DNA of 64,000 bases from Terracoccus luteus (lineage in GTDB: Bacteria > Actinomycetota > Actinomycetes > Actinomycetales > Dermatophilaceae): NCBI RefSeq assembly GCF_003635045.1, contig NZ_RBXT01000001.1:372001-436000 (forward strand). Direction: 5' to 3'. This document shows positions 23,059-34,542 of the stretch, piece by piece (position 1 is the first letter of the stretch; every line of letters starts with the position of its first letter). The position numbers and the translations under genes are program-made. The notes beneath the pieces are model-generated. The model saw only the letters and a program-made list of their open reading frames with translations, was not told the origin of the DNA and made no database searches.

Positions 23059-23619
23059 GTGAGTGCCCCCTTCCACACGAGCCGTCTGCTCGTCGCCACC
23101 CCCTCGGTCGAGGGTGAGGTCTTCGGCCGTTCCGTCGTCCTGCTGCTGCACCACGACGACGAGGGCGCCCAGGGGGTCGTGCTCAACAAGCCGCTGGCCG
23201 CGCCGGTCGACTCCGTGCTGCCGGGCTGGCAGAAGGTCGTGACCGCGCCGCCCGTCCTCTTCCAGGGCGGCCCGGTGTCGACGAGCTCGGCCCTCGGGCT
23301 CGTCACCGTGCCGGGCGACGCCGCCGAGCCGCTCGGCGTCAAGCGCCTCTTCGGCTCCATCGGGCTCGTCGACCTCGACGTGCCCACCCCCGTCGTCGAG
23401 GCCGAGCTCGCCGGGATGCGCATCTTCGCCGGCTACGCCGGGTGGGATGCCGGTCAGCTCGAGAACGAGATCGCGCGCGGTGACTGGTACCTCGTCGACG
23501 CCGAGGTGGCCGACCCGTTCACCCACGACCCGGAGGGGCTCTGGCGTCGGGTCCTGCGCCGCCAGCGCGACAACCTCGCCTTCGTCGCCAGCTACCCGGC
23601 CGACCCCAGCCTCAACTGA
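23059..23619 (+). CDS. YqgE/AlgH family protein (UPF0301)
   Basis: 186-residue member of the AlgH/YqgE (UPF0301) family: HTSRLLVATPSVEGEVFGRS opening, VVLLLHHDDEGAQGVVLNKP, FQGGPV, and the late FAGYAGWDAGQLENEI block. Structures are known for the family but no activity is established; one member was linked to alginate regulation in Pseudomonas. GTG start chosen because GGAAGG lies 8 bases upstream. The next gene starts one base past its stop, so they are co-translated. Confidence 0.9.
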   Translation: MSAPFHTSRLLVATPSVEGEVFGRSVVLLLHHDDEGAQGVVLNKPLAAPVDSVLPGWQKVVTAPPVLFQGGPVSTSSALGLVTVPGDAAEPLGVKRLFGSIGLVDLDVPTPVVEAELAGMRIFAGYAGWDAGQLENEIARGDWYLVDAEVADPFTHDPEGLWRRVLRRQRDNLAFVASYPADPSLN

Positions 23620-23620
23620 C

Positions 23621-24553
23621 GTGCGGGAGTCGCCGTCGGCCACTGACCCGGCCACCCACCCGACCGCACCCACTGGGCCCGGTCCACGCCCCGACGCCAA
23701 GCGAGTCGCCTTCGTCGACAGCGGTCTCGGGCTGGTGGGGTACGCCGCGGCCCTGCACGAGGCGGCGCCCGGCATCCGGCTCGTGCTGTCCCTCGACCCG
23801 GACCACATGCCGTGGGGGCCGCGCAGCCCGCAGGCGGTGCGCGAACGCGTGCTCGCGGGGGCGCGGGCGGCGCTCGAGCTGCGCCCCGACGCCGTCGTGA
23901 TCGCCTGCAACACCGCCTCGGTGCACGGGCTCGACGCCGTGCGCGACGAGCTCGAGCCCGACGTGCCGGTCGTCGGCACCGTCCCGGCCATCCGACCGGC
24001 GGCGGCCGCGGGCGGACCGGTGGCCGTGTGGGCGACCGCGGCGACGACGGCCAGTGACTACCTCCAGGGGCTGCTCGAGGCCTTCGCCACCGGCACCCTG
24101 ACCCACCGCGTGGCCGCGCTCGGGCTCGCCGAGGCGGTCGAGTCGGGCGACCTCGACCGGGTCGACGCCTGCATCGCCGCGGCCGCCGCGGCCACGCCGG
24201 GCGGCATCCGCGCGCTCGTGCTCGGCTGCACCCACTACGGCCTCGTCGAGAGCCGCATCGCGGCCGCCGTGGGCCCGGGCGTGACGATCTTCGACTCGCC
24301 GCATGCCGTTGCCCGCCAGACCCTGCGCCGCCTCGGCCTCGATCCGTCGGCCGCGCCCGTCGCGAGCGGCAGCGCCCCCGACAGCACCGACAGCACCGAC
24401 AGCACCGACAGCACCGACAACCCTGTCGAGGCGGTCCTGCTCAGCGGCCGGCCGGGGCGGCTGCCCGCCGCGCTCGCGGCCTACCCGGCCGGGGCGCGGC
24501 TGCTCGGCGCACAGGCGTCGCGGACACGCCGGGCGCCTACACTGCGGCCATGA
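23621..24553 (+). CDS. Divergent glutamate racemase-family protein
   Basis: 310-residue Asp/Glu racemase superfamily protein. Active-site elements of MurI are present: D33-S34 in FVDSGLG, C96 in ACNTAS and C203-T-H in LGCTHY. Both catalytic cysteines are therefore intact. The usual FDSGVGG is altered to VDSGLGLVGY, and the C-terminus carries a DST repeat and an Ala/Arg-rich tail absent from MurI. It may supply D-glutamate for peptidoglycan, or be a paralogue with another substrate. GTG start one base after the AlgH stop, no ribosome site, so translational coupling is likely. Confidence 0.7.
   Translation: MRESPSATDPATHPTAPTGPGPRPDAKRVAFVDSGLGLVGYAAALHEAAPGIRLVLSLDPDHMPWGPRSPQAVRERVLAGARAALELRPDAVVIACNTASVHGLDAVRDELEPDVPVVGTVPAIRPAAAAGGPVAVWATAATTASDYLQGLLEAFATGTLTHRVAALGLAEAVESGDLDRVDACIAAAAAATPGGIRALVLGCTHYGLVESRIAAAVGPGVTIFDSPHAVARQTLRRLGLDPSAAPVASGSAPDSTDSTDSTDSTDNPVEAVLLSGRPGRLPAALAAYPAGARLLGAQASRTRRAPTLRP
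24538..24543 (+). promoter_or_regulatory. -10 element of the DUF3039 gene (TACACT)
   Basis: TACACT lies 6 bases before the ATG at 24550, inside the last codons of the racemase-like gene. Predicts a leaderless transcript in addition to readthrough. Confidence 0.5.
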
Positions 24554-24912
24554 GCACGATGCCTCCCGACATGCCGCTCGACCCGTTCGAGCCCCAGCCG
24601 CTGCGGGGCACGAGCACCGCGACGATCGAGCGCGAGGAGACGCGCGAGCAGCTGCAGGAGCCCGGCGACCACGAGCGCTTCTCGCACTACGTGCGCAAGG
24701 AGAAGATCCTCGAGAGCGCCGTCATGGGCGACCCGGTCGTCGCCCTCTGCGGCAAGATCTGGGTGCCGAGCCGCGACCCGGAGAAGTTCCCCGTCTGCCC
24801 CGTCTGCAAGGAGATCTACGAGGGCCTGCGCGAGCCCCAGGACGGTGGCTCCGGCGGCGGGTCGGGCGACGGCTCGGGTGGCGGTTCGGGCGGTTCGGGG
24901 GGCGACGCGTAG
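24550..24912 (+). CDS. DUF3039 protein
   Basis: 120-residue protein of the actinobacterial DUF3039 family, function unknown. The conserved core is HERFSHYVRKEKILESAVMG, VVALCGKIWVPSRDPEKFPVCPVCKEIY. Its three cysteines (C67, then the CPVC pair near 82-85) could bind zinc. The C-terminus is a Gly/Ser repeat. Its ATG overlaps the TGA of the preceding gene (ATGA). No membrane segment. Confidence 0.85.
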   Translation: MSTMPPDMPLDPFEPQPLRGTSTATIEREETREQLQEPGDHERFSHYVRKEKILESAVMGDPVVALCGKIWVPSRDPEKFPVCPVCKEIYEGLREPQDGGSGGGSGDGSGGGSGGSGGDA

Positions 24913-25051
24913 TTCGCCCTCGGCGCTTGACGGCATCCGGCGACGACCCTGACCGTCTCTTTACCCCAGGCTGGTTCCGGGCTGACGAGGCCGGTGCCAG
25001 AGTCCTCCGGGTGGGCGGCCACCTGACCCCGCCCCGTGAGAGAGGACCGTC

Positions 25052-26014
25052 ATGACCATGCTCCGCAAGGCCGCGTTCGCGCTGCCCCTCGCCCTCGCCG
25101 CGGCCGCCGTCTCCGTGCCGGCGCACGCCTCACCCGTCCAGCAGGACGCCCCGACCGCCGCCGCCCAGTGCCTCGACCCCGAGGCCGTCGGCGCCCGCGG
25201 GACGCAGGGCATGGCCCGCGACCCGCACGAGCTCTCGACCGCCCAGGTCAAGGCGCAGGAGTCCGCGCTGACGAAGGCGCTCGCCGCCAAGGGCCTCGAG
25301 CGCTCCGCCTCGGGCGCGCTCGAGCGCACCGCCGAGGGCGGCAAGGCCGGCGCCGTGGCCGCCTTCAGCCCCGCCGTCGTCGACGTCTGGTTCCACACCA
25401 TCACCAACGGCTCGGCCGGGTCGATCAGCAGCACCCAGATCGCCAACCAGATCAACGTGCTCAACAGCGCCTACTCCGGCACCGGCTTCAGCTTCCGCCT
25501 CGCCGGCACCGACGTGACGAGCAACAGCAGCTGGTACACCGTCACCCAGGGCTCGCGGGCCGAGCGCCAGATGAAGTCGGCGCTGCGCAAGGGCGACAAG
25601 GGCGACCTCAACCTCTACGCCGCGAACATCGGCCAGGGCCTGCTCGGCTGGGCTACCTTCCCGACCTCCAACATCGGCAGCCAGGACGGCGTCGTCGTGC
25701 TGAACGGCTCGCTGCCCGGCGGCTCGGCCACGAACTACAACCAGGGCGACACCGGCACGCACGAGGTCGGCCACTGGCTCGGGCTCTACCACACGTTCCA
25801 GGGCGGCTGCACCGGCTCCGGCGACTACGTCTCGGACACCCCGGCCGAGGCCAGCCCCGCCTACGAGTGCCCCACCGGTCGCGACACGTGCACGAGCCCC
25901 GGCCTCGACCCGATCAAGAACTTCATGGACTACACGTACGACGCCTGCATGACGACCTTCACGAGCGGCCAGGCCTCGCGCATGCAGTCGTCGTGGACGG
26001 CCTACCGCGCCTGA
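25052..26014 (+). CDS. Secreted zinc metalloprotease (M43, pappalysin/cytophagalysin type)
   Basis: 320-residue exported protease. Signal peptide to about residue 27 (VPAHA-S). The zinc site is the metzincin form H237-E-x-x-H241-x-x-G-x-x-H247 followed by the Met-turn [10 protein letters not shown] near residue 292. Four cysteines after the zinc site (GGCTG, YECPT, DTCTS, DACMT) match the disulfide pattern of M43B. The region before the catalytic domain (residues 28-105) is a likely inhibitory propeptide. AGAGAGGA sits 5 bases upstream of the ATG. A strong terminator follows, so it is a single-gene unit. Confidence 0.9.
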   Translation: MTMLRKAAFALPLALAAAAVSVPAHASPVQQDAPTAAAQCLDPEAVGARGTQGMARDPHELSTAQVKAQESALTKALAAKGLERSASGALERTAEGGKAGAVAAFSPAVVDVWFHTITNGSAGSISSTQIANQINVLNSAYSGTGFSFRLAGTDVTSNSSWYTVTQGSRAERQMKSALRKGDKGDLNLYAANIGQGLLGWATFPTSNIGSQDGVVVLNGSLPGGSATNYNQGDTGTHEVGHWLGLYHTFQGGCTGSGDYVSDTPAEASPAYECPTGRDTCTSPGLDPIKNFMDYTYDACMTTFTSGQASRMQSSWTAYRA

Positions 26015-26047
26015 GCAACCCCCCGCACGACCCCGCACGACCTCGGG

Positions 26048-26090
26048 CCACGCCCCCGTCCGGCGCCACGCGCACCGGGCGGGGGCGTGG
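26048..26090 (+). terminator. Terminator after the metalloprotease gene
   Basis: 16-bp stem (26048-26063 with 26075-26090, one G-U pair) with an 11-base loop, 34 bases after the stop. Confidence 0.7.
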
Positions 26091-26113
26091 ACGGAGCACC
26101 CCCTCGGACCGGC

Positions 26114-26119
26114 TAACGT
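26114..26119 (+). promoter_or_regulatory. -10 element of the SF2 helicase gene (TAACGT)
   Basis: TAACGT ends 9 bases before the ATG at 26129, leaving no ribosome site. Leaderless or near-leaderless transcript expected. Confidence 0.45.
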
Positions 26120-26128
26120 TGTCGGCCT

Positions 26129-27913
26129 ATGAGTTCCGGCGCCGCCTTCCACCTTCCCCCCGCCTTCCCGGAGCGGGCGGCCTGGGGCACCGCCGACAAG
26201 CTGCGCGCGTGGCAGCAGGAGGCGCTCGATCGCTACCTCGCCGCCGGCCCCCGCGACTTCCTCGCCGTGGCCACGCCCGGCGCCGGCAAGACGACCTACG
26301 CCCTGCGGGTCGCGACCGAGCTGCTCACGGCCGGCGTCGTCGGCCGCATCACCGTCGTCGCCCCGACCGAGCACCTCAAGACCCAGTGGGCCGACGCCGC
26401 CGCCCGGGTCGGCATCAGCCTCGACCCGCGCTTCAGCAACAGCGTGGGCCGGCACAGCGACGACTACCACGGCGTCGCCGTCACCTACGCCCAGGTCGCC
26501 TCCCGGCCCGCCCTGCACCGTGAGCTGACGACCTCCCGCCCGACCCTCGTCATCCTCGACGAGGTGCACCACGGCGGCGACGCGAAGAGCTGGGGCGACG
26601 GCATCCGCGAGGCGTTCGAGCCCGCGACGCGCCGGCTCAGCCTCACCGGCACCCCCTTCCGCAGCGACACCTCGTCGATCCCGTTCGTCACGTACGAGCT
26701 CGACGACGAGGGCGCCCTCGTCAGCAGCAGCGACTACACCTACGGGTACGCCGAGGCGCTGCGCGACGGCGTCGTGCGCCCGGTGCTCTTCATGGCCTAC
26801 GGCGGCAGCATGCGCTGGCGCACCAAGGCCGGTGACGAGCTCGAGGCCCGCCTCGGCGAGCCGTTGACGAAGGACATGGTCGCCCACGCGTGGCGCACCG
26901 CCCTCGACCCCAAGGGGGAGTGGGTGCCCGCCGTGCTGGCCGCCGCGGACCGTCGCCTCACCGAGGTGCGCCGGCACGTCGAGGATGCCGGTGGGCTCGT
27001 CATCGCGTCGAACCAGACCCAGGCGCGGGCCTACGCGAGCCTGCTGGCCGGCCTGACGGGCGAGAAGCCCACCGTCGTGCTCTCCGACGACGCCGGCGCC
27101 TCGCAGCGCATCGAGACCTTCGCCGCCGGCCGCGACCGGTGGATGGTCGCGGTGCGCATGGTCTCCGAGGGCGTCGACGTGCCGCGCCTCGCCGTCGGGG
27201 TCTACGCCACCTCGACGAGCACCCCGCTCTTCTTCGCCCAGGCCGTCGGCCGCTTCGTGCGCGCCCGGAGGCGCGGCGAGACGGCGTCGGTGTTCCTGCC
27301 CTCGGTGCCCGTCGTGCTCGACCACGCCGCCCGCCTCGAGGAGCAGCGCGACCACGTGCTCGACCGGCGCCCGGCGGGCGAGGGCGACGGCATCGGCGAG
27401 CTGTGGGCCCAGGAGCAGTCGCTGCTCGACGAGGCGAACCGGGCCGAGAAGGCGAGCGGGGCCCTCGACGAGGGCCGCTTCGAGGCGCTCGAGTCGGACG
27501 CCCACTTCGACCACGTGCTCTTCGACAAGCAGCAGTGGGGCCTGCACGCCCAGGTCGGCTCCGACGACGAGCAGGAGTACCTCGGGCTGCCCGGCCTGCT
27601 CGAGCCCGACCAGGTCTCCGCGCTGCTCGGCGAGCGGCAGAAGGCCCAGCGCCGCCGCAGCCCCGCGACCTCCGGGACCGCCGCGGCCGCCACGGGCCCG
27701 ACCCCCGTCGCCGCTCACCGGGCGCTCGCCGCCCAGCGCAAGGAGCTCAACCAGCTCGTCGCCGCCTTCGCCCGCCAGAAGGGCTACCCGCACGCCAACG
27801 TGCACCTCGACCTGCGCCGAGCGTGCGGCGGCCCCGACCTCGCCGCGGCGAGCTCGGAGCAGGTCACCGAGCGCATCGCCACCGTGCGCCGCTGGCTCGT
27901 CGGCCGTCGCTGA
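26129..27913 (+). CDS. DEAD/DEAH-box superfamily 2 helicase
   Basis: 594-residue ATP-dependent nucleic-acid translocase. Walker A is A48-T-P-G-A-G-K-T55, Walker B D144-E-V-H-H, motif III LTGTPFRSD, and the late motifs RMVSEGVDVPRLAVGVYAT and QAVGRFVRARR are the C-terminal RecA lobe. The DEVHH box and overall layout resemble type III restriction/UvrB-like (ResIII) helicases, but no nuclease or methylase gene is nearby. The last ~170 residues are charged and not recognised. It is probably involved in DNA repair; that is inference. Single gene bounded by a terminator and a long gap. Confidence 0.85.
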   Translation: MSSGAAFHLPPAFPERAAWGTADKLRAWQQEALDRYLAAGPRDFLAVATPGAGKTTYALRVATELLTAGVVGRITVVAPTEHLKTQWADAAARVGISLDPRFSNSVGRHSDDYHGVAVTYAQVASRPALHRELTTSRPTLVILDEVHHGGDAKSWGDGIREAFEPATRRLSLTGTPFRSDTSSIPFVTYELDDEGALVSSSDYTYGYAEALRDGVVRPVLFMAYGGSMRWRTKAGDELEARLGEPLTKDMVAHAWRTALDPKGEWVPAVLAAADRRLTEVRRHVEDAGGLVIASNQTQARAYASLLAGLTGEKPTVVLSDDAGASQRIETFAAGRDRWMVAVRMVSEGVDVPRLAVGVYATSTSTPLFFAQAVGRFVRARRRGETASVFLPSVPVVLDHAARLEEQRDHVLDRRPAGEGDGIGELWAQEQSLLDEANRAEKASGALDEGRFEALESDAHFDHVLFDKQQWGLHAQVGSDDEQEYLGLPGLLEPDQVSALLGERQKAQRRRSPATSGTAAAATGPTPVAAHRALAAQRKELNQLVAAFARQKGYPHANVHLDLRRACGGPDLAAASSEQVTERIATVRRWLVGRR

Positions 27914-28185
27914 CGTCGCCGGCACCGCCACGACGGGTCCCGGTCGCACCACCCCGGACGCGCCGGGCCCGTTCACCCACCGGACGCCCCGCCGACGGCC
28001 TCCGGTCGGCACTCGGACGGCGGGCGGGCCCGTTCCGGGGTTATCGTCGACCCTTGTGCGCCTCGGGGGGCGTGCCCGGGCGCTCGCCCGGACCCGCCTG
28101 ACACGCCGACACGGCGACGCAGTGCACCGCTCCGACCGAGCGCACGACAGACCTGCCCACCCGGCACCGACCGACGAAGGACGAC

Positions 28186-30072
28186 ATGAGCACCGACGCC
28201 CGTAGCTCCAAGACCGACCGCGCCACCGAGACCGGCGCCACCCGCCGCCAGTTGCTCGCCCTCGCCGCCGTCGGCGGCGCCGGTGCGGTCGCCGTCGCCG
28301 GGGGCGCCACGGCGACCGCCGCCGACCGCCGCACCGACCCCAACCGCAGCGCCCGCACCGACGTCGCGCGCATCACCGTGCTCGGTACGACCGACCTGCA
28401 CGGCAACGTCTACAACTGGGACTACTTCAAGAACGCCCCCTACAGCGACAGCGCCGGCAACAACATCGGCATCGCGAAGGCCGCGACGATCATCAAGACC
28501 GTCCGCAGCGTCGTCGGGGCCGGCACGTGCGTGACCCTCGACGCCGGCGACACGATCCAGGGCACCCCGCTCGCGTACTACTTCGCCAAGATCGACCCCA
28601 TCACGCAGGGCGCCACCCACCCGATGGCCGCCGCGATGAACAAGGTCGGCTACGACGCCGCCGCGCTCGGCAACCACGAGTACAACTACGGCCTCGACAC
28701 CCTCCGCGCGTTCGAGAAGCAGCTGAACTTCCCGCTCCTGTCGGCCAACTCCGTCGACTGGCACACCCGGGCCCCCGTCTTCGAGCCGTGGGTCATCAAG
28801 ACGGTTCAGATCACGGGCCGCAAGCCGATCCGCGTCGGCATCCTCGGCCTCGTCACCCCCGGAGTCGCGATCTGGGACAAGGCCAACGTCGAGGGCAAGG
28901 TCCGCTTCCCCGGCATCGTCGAGCAGGCGCGCAAGTTCGTGCCCAAGCTGCGCCAGGCCGGTGCCGACGTCGTCATCGTCTCGTGCCACTCCGGCGCCGA
29001 CACGTCCTCCTCCTACGGCGACGCGCTGCCGTGGCCCGAGAACGCCAGCACGCTGCTCGCCGAGCAGGTGCAGGGCATCGACGCCATCCTCGTCGGCCAC
29101 GCCCACAAGGAGATCCCGCAGCGCTTCGTCACGAACACGAAGACCGGCCGCCAGGTGCTGCTGTCGGAGCCGCTCTACTGGGGCATGCGCGTCACCGAGA
29201 TGTCGATCGACCTCGAGCTGCGTCGCGGCGCGTGGAAGGTCACCGGCTCGAGCGCGATGCTCTACAACGCCAACGAGGTCGACGAGGACCCCGCCGTCGC
29301 CAAGGCCGTCGCCCGCTCGCACGCCAAGGTGCTCACCTACGTCAACTCCGTCGTCGGCACGAGCACCGCGGCCATGTCGGCCGCCACCTCGCGCTACGAG
29401 GACACCGCCGCCATCGACTTCATCAACTACGTGCAGGCGGATGCCGTCAAGGCGGCCCTTGCAGGGACGCCGCAGGCCGACCTGCCCGTGCTCTCGATCG
29501 CCGCGCCGTTCAACAAGGCGGCCGCCATCCCCGCCGGCGAGGTGACCGTCCGCGACGTCGCCGGGCTCTACATCTACGACAACACCCTCCTCGGCATCAC
29601 GCTCACCGGCGCGCAGGTCAAGGACTACCTCGAGCAGTCGGCGACCTACTTCAAGCAGGTCAGCGGCACCGGGCCGTTCACGCCCGACCAGCTGACCAAC
29701 GCCGTCACCCCGACCGCGCCCGGCGGCACCCCCGACTACAACTACGACATCATGGCCGGGCTCGACGCCGACCTCACGTACGCGATCGACGTCGCCAAGG
29801 CGCCCGGGTCGCGGATCACCGACCTCGCCTACGCCGGCGAGCCGATCGACCCCGCAGCGCAGTTCGTCATCGCCATCAACAACTACCGGCAGTCCGGCGG
29901 CGGCAACTTCCCGCACGTCAAGACCGCACCCGTCGTCTACAACCGGCAGATCGAGATCCGCCAGCTGCTCATCGACTGGGTCACGGCCAACGGGACGATC
30001 GACCCGGCATCCTTCTCGAGCCTCGACTGGAAGCTCGTGAGCGACGGGGCCGACATCACCGTCACCGACTGA
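28186..30072 (+). CDS. Tat-exported bifunctional 5'-nucleotidase / metallophosphatase
   Basis: 628-residue secreted nucleotidase. The N-terminus has a twin-arginine signal (T-R20-R21-Q-L-L) before a hydrophobic Ala/Gly segment, so it is exported folded. The calcineurin-like metal site is built from TTDLHGN, DAGDTIQG, GNHEYNYG and GHAHKE. The C-terminal 5'-nucleotidase domain (from about residue 400) carries the substrate-binding aromatic stretch, ending SGGGNFPH. It probably dephosphorylates external nucleotides or cyclic nucleotides to recover phosphate. GAAGGA lies 6 bases before the ATG. The 272-base gap upstream holds no gene. Confidence 0.93.
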   Translation: MSTDARSSKTDRATETGATRRQLLALAAVGGAGAVAVAGGATATAADRRTDPNRSARTDVARITVLGTTDLHGNVYNWDYFKNAPYSDSAGNNIGIAKAATIIKTVRSVVGAGTCVTLDAGDTIQGTPLAYYFAKIDPITQGATHPMAAAMNKVGYDAAALGNHEYNYGLDTLRAFEKQLNFPLLSANSVDWHTRAPVFEPWVIKTVQITGRKPIRVGILGLVTPGVAIWDKANVEGKVRFPGIVEQARKFVPKLRQAGADVVIVSCHSGADTSSSYGDALPWPENASTLLAEQVQGIDAILVGHAHKEIPQRFVTNTKTGRQVLLSEPLYWGMRVTEMSIDLELRRGAWKVTGSSAMLYNANEVDEDPAVAKAVARSHAKVLTYVNSVVGTSTAAMSAATSRYEDTAAIDFINYVQADAVKAALAGTPQADLPVLSIAAPFNKAAAIPAGEVTVRDVAGLYIYDNTLLGITLTGAQVKDYLEQSATYFKQVSGTGPFTPDQLTNAVTPTAPGGTPDYNYDIMAGLDADLTYAIDVAKAPGSRITDLAYAGEPIDPAAQFVIAINNYRQSGGGNFPHVKTAPVVYNRQIEIRQLLIDWVTANGTIDPASFSSLDWKLVSDGADITVTD

Positions 30073-33477
<3,405 letters not shown>

Positions 33478-33489
33478 GGTGACGCTGCC

Positions 33490-33517
33490 GGCTCATGGCA
33501 CAGTTGAGCCATGAGCC
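33490..33517 (+). promoter_or_regulatory. Hairpin that encloses the RDD-gene start codon
   Basis: GGCTCATGGC (33490-33499) pairs perfectly with GCCATGAGCC (33508-33517) over an 8-base loop. The right arm contains the ATG at 33511. It begins 12 bases after the hppD stop, so it could end hppD transcripts and hide the next start codon on readthrough RNA. Confidence 0.5.
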
Positions 33518-34497
33518 AGCAGCCCTCCGGGTGGTACGACGACCCGAGCAACCCCGACCTGATCCGCTACTGGGACGGGGTGACCTGGAGCAACCACACG
33601 GCGCCGAAGAAGTCGCCGACCCTGTCACGGACCCCGACGGCCTCGCTGCCGCAGCAGGACGGTCCGTCGCAGGGTGGCCGGGTGCAGAGCGGGCAGGGTG
33701 GGCAGGTCGGTCAGGGTGGCCAGGACGCCGGGCGCCCGCCGATGCCGCAGGGCAGCGGGTGGGATGCCGGTCACGGCGGTCCGCAGCAGCCGTCGGGTCA
33801 GCCGTCGGCGCCGCAGTACCCGGGCTGGGGTGGGCAGGGTCAGCAGCAGGGCTGGGGTGGGCAGGGCCAGCAGGGTCAGCAGGGCTACCCCGGCGCGCCC
33901 GGCTACCCGGGTGCCCCCGGGGGTGCGGCCAACTGGATGAGCTCGATCAAGACGACCGCCGACGGGGTGCCGCTCGCGTCGTGGGGCCGGCGCCTCGGGG
34001 CCTGGGTCATCGACGGGGTCATCCTCGTCATCCTCACCTTCTTCCTCTGGCGCCTACTCGCGCCGGAGGTGTTCACCGAGCTCAGCCGCATGGTCGACGT
34101 CGCCTCGACGGGTGACCAGGCGCAGCTCGAAGAGGCGACCCGCCAGATGACCGACGTCGTCAACGCGGCCTCGCTGAAGACCGGCATCGCCCAGTTCGTC
34201 CTCGTCTTCGTCTACTGCATCGCGTTCTGGACGACGACCGCGCAGACGCCCGGCAAGATGGCGGTCGGCATCAGCGTCCGCCGGGCCGACCGGCCGGGCC
34301 CGCTCGACCTCGCGACCGCCGTGCGGCGCCGGGTCCTCAGCCTCCTCGGGCTCGTCCCCGGCATCGGGGTGCTGTGGGGGCCGCTGTCGGTCCTCGACGG
34401 CCTGTGGCCGCTGTGGGACGACAAGCGCCAGGCGCTGCACGACAAGATCGGCCGGACGCAGGTCGTCGTCGGCAAGCAGCCGCGCAACCGGTCGTGA
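33511..34497 (+). CDS. DUF2510 and RDD-domain membrane protein
   Basis: 328 residues. Residues about 5-33 are a DUF2510 module (GWYDDPSNPDLIRYWDGVTW), followed by a Gln/Gly/Pro-rich linker to about residue 145. The RDD domain then gives three membrane helices: AWVIDGVILVILTFFLW (~170), FVLVFVYCIAFW (~230) and the segment after QTPGKMAVGI. The family's Arg (GRRLGAW) and Asp-Asp pattern are present in part. RDD proteins are implicated in ion or solute exchange, but the role of this type is unknown. Confidence 0.85.
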   Translation: MSQQPSGWYDDPSNPDLIRYWDGVTWSNHTAPKKSPTLSRTPTASLPQQDGPSQGGRVQSGQGGQVGQGGQDAGRPPMPQGSGWDAGHGGPQQPSGQPSAPQYPGWGGQGQQQGWGGQGQQGQQGYPGAPGYPGAPGGAANWMSSIKTTADGVPLASWGRRLGAWVIDGVILVILTFFLWRLLAPEVFTELSRMVDVASTGDQAQLEEATRQMTDVVNAASLKTGIAQFVLVFVYCIAFWTTTAQTPGKMAVGISVRRADRPGPLDLATAVRRRVLSLLGLVPGIGVLWGPLSVLDGLWPLWDDKRQALHDKIGRTQVVVGKQPRNRS

Positions 34498-34542
34498 CGC
34501 CACGCCGAGCCCGCTGACGCAGACCCGGGCCCGCCCACCCCG

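Noticed and set aside
24371-24420. Short GACAGCACC tandem repeat
   Set aside because: In-frame Asp-Ser-Thr codons of the racemase-like gene; a simple low-complexity linker.
26129-27913. Helicase as part of a type III restriction or anti-phage system
   Set aside because: DEVHH and TGTPFRSD fit ResIII-type helicases, but no methylase, nuclease or other defence gene is adjacent.
25130-28012. 960-codon minus-strand frame over the metalloprotease and helicase
   Set aside because: Antisense shadow of two well-supported genes; composition is the usual Gly/Asp/Val/Arg of mirrored GC-rich codons.
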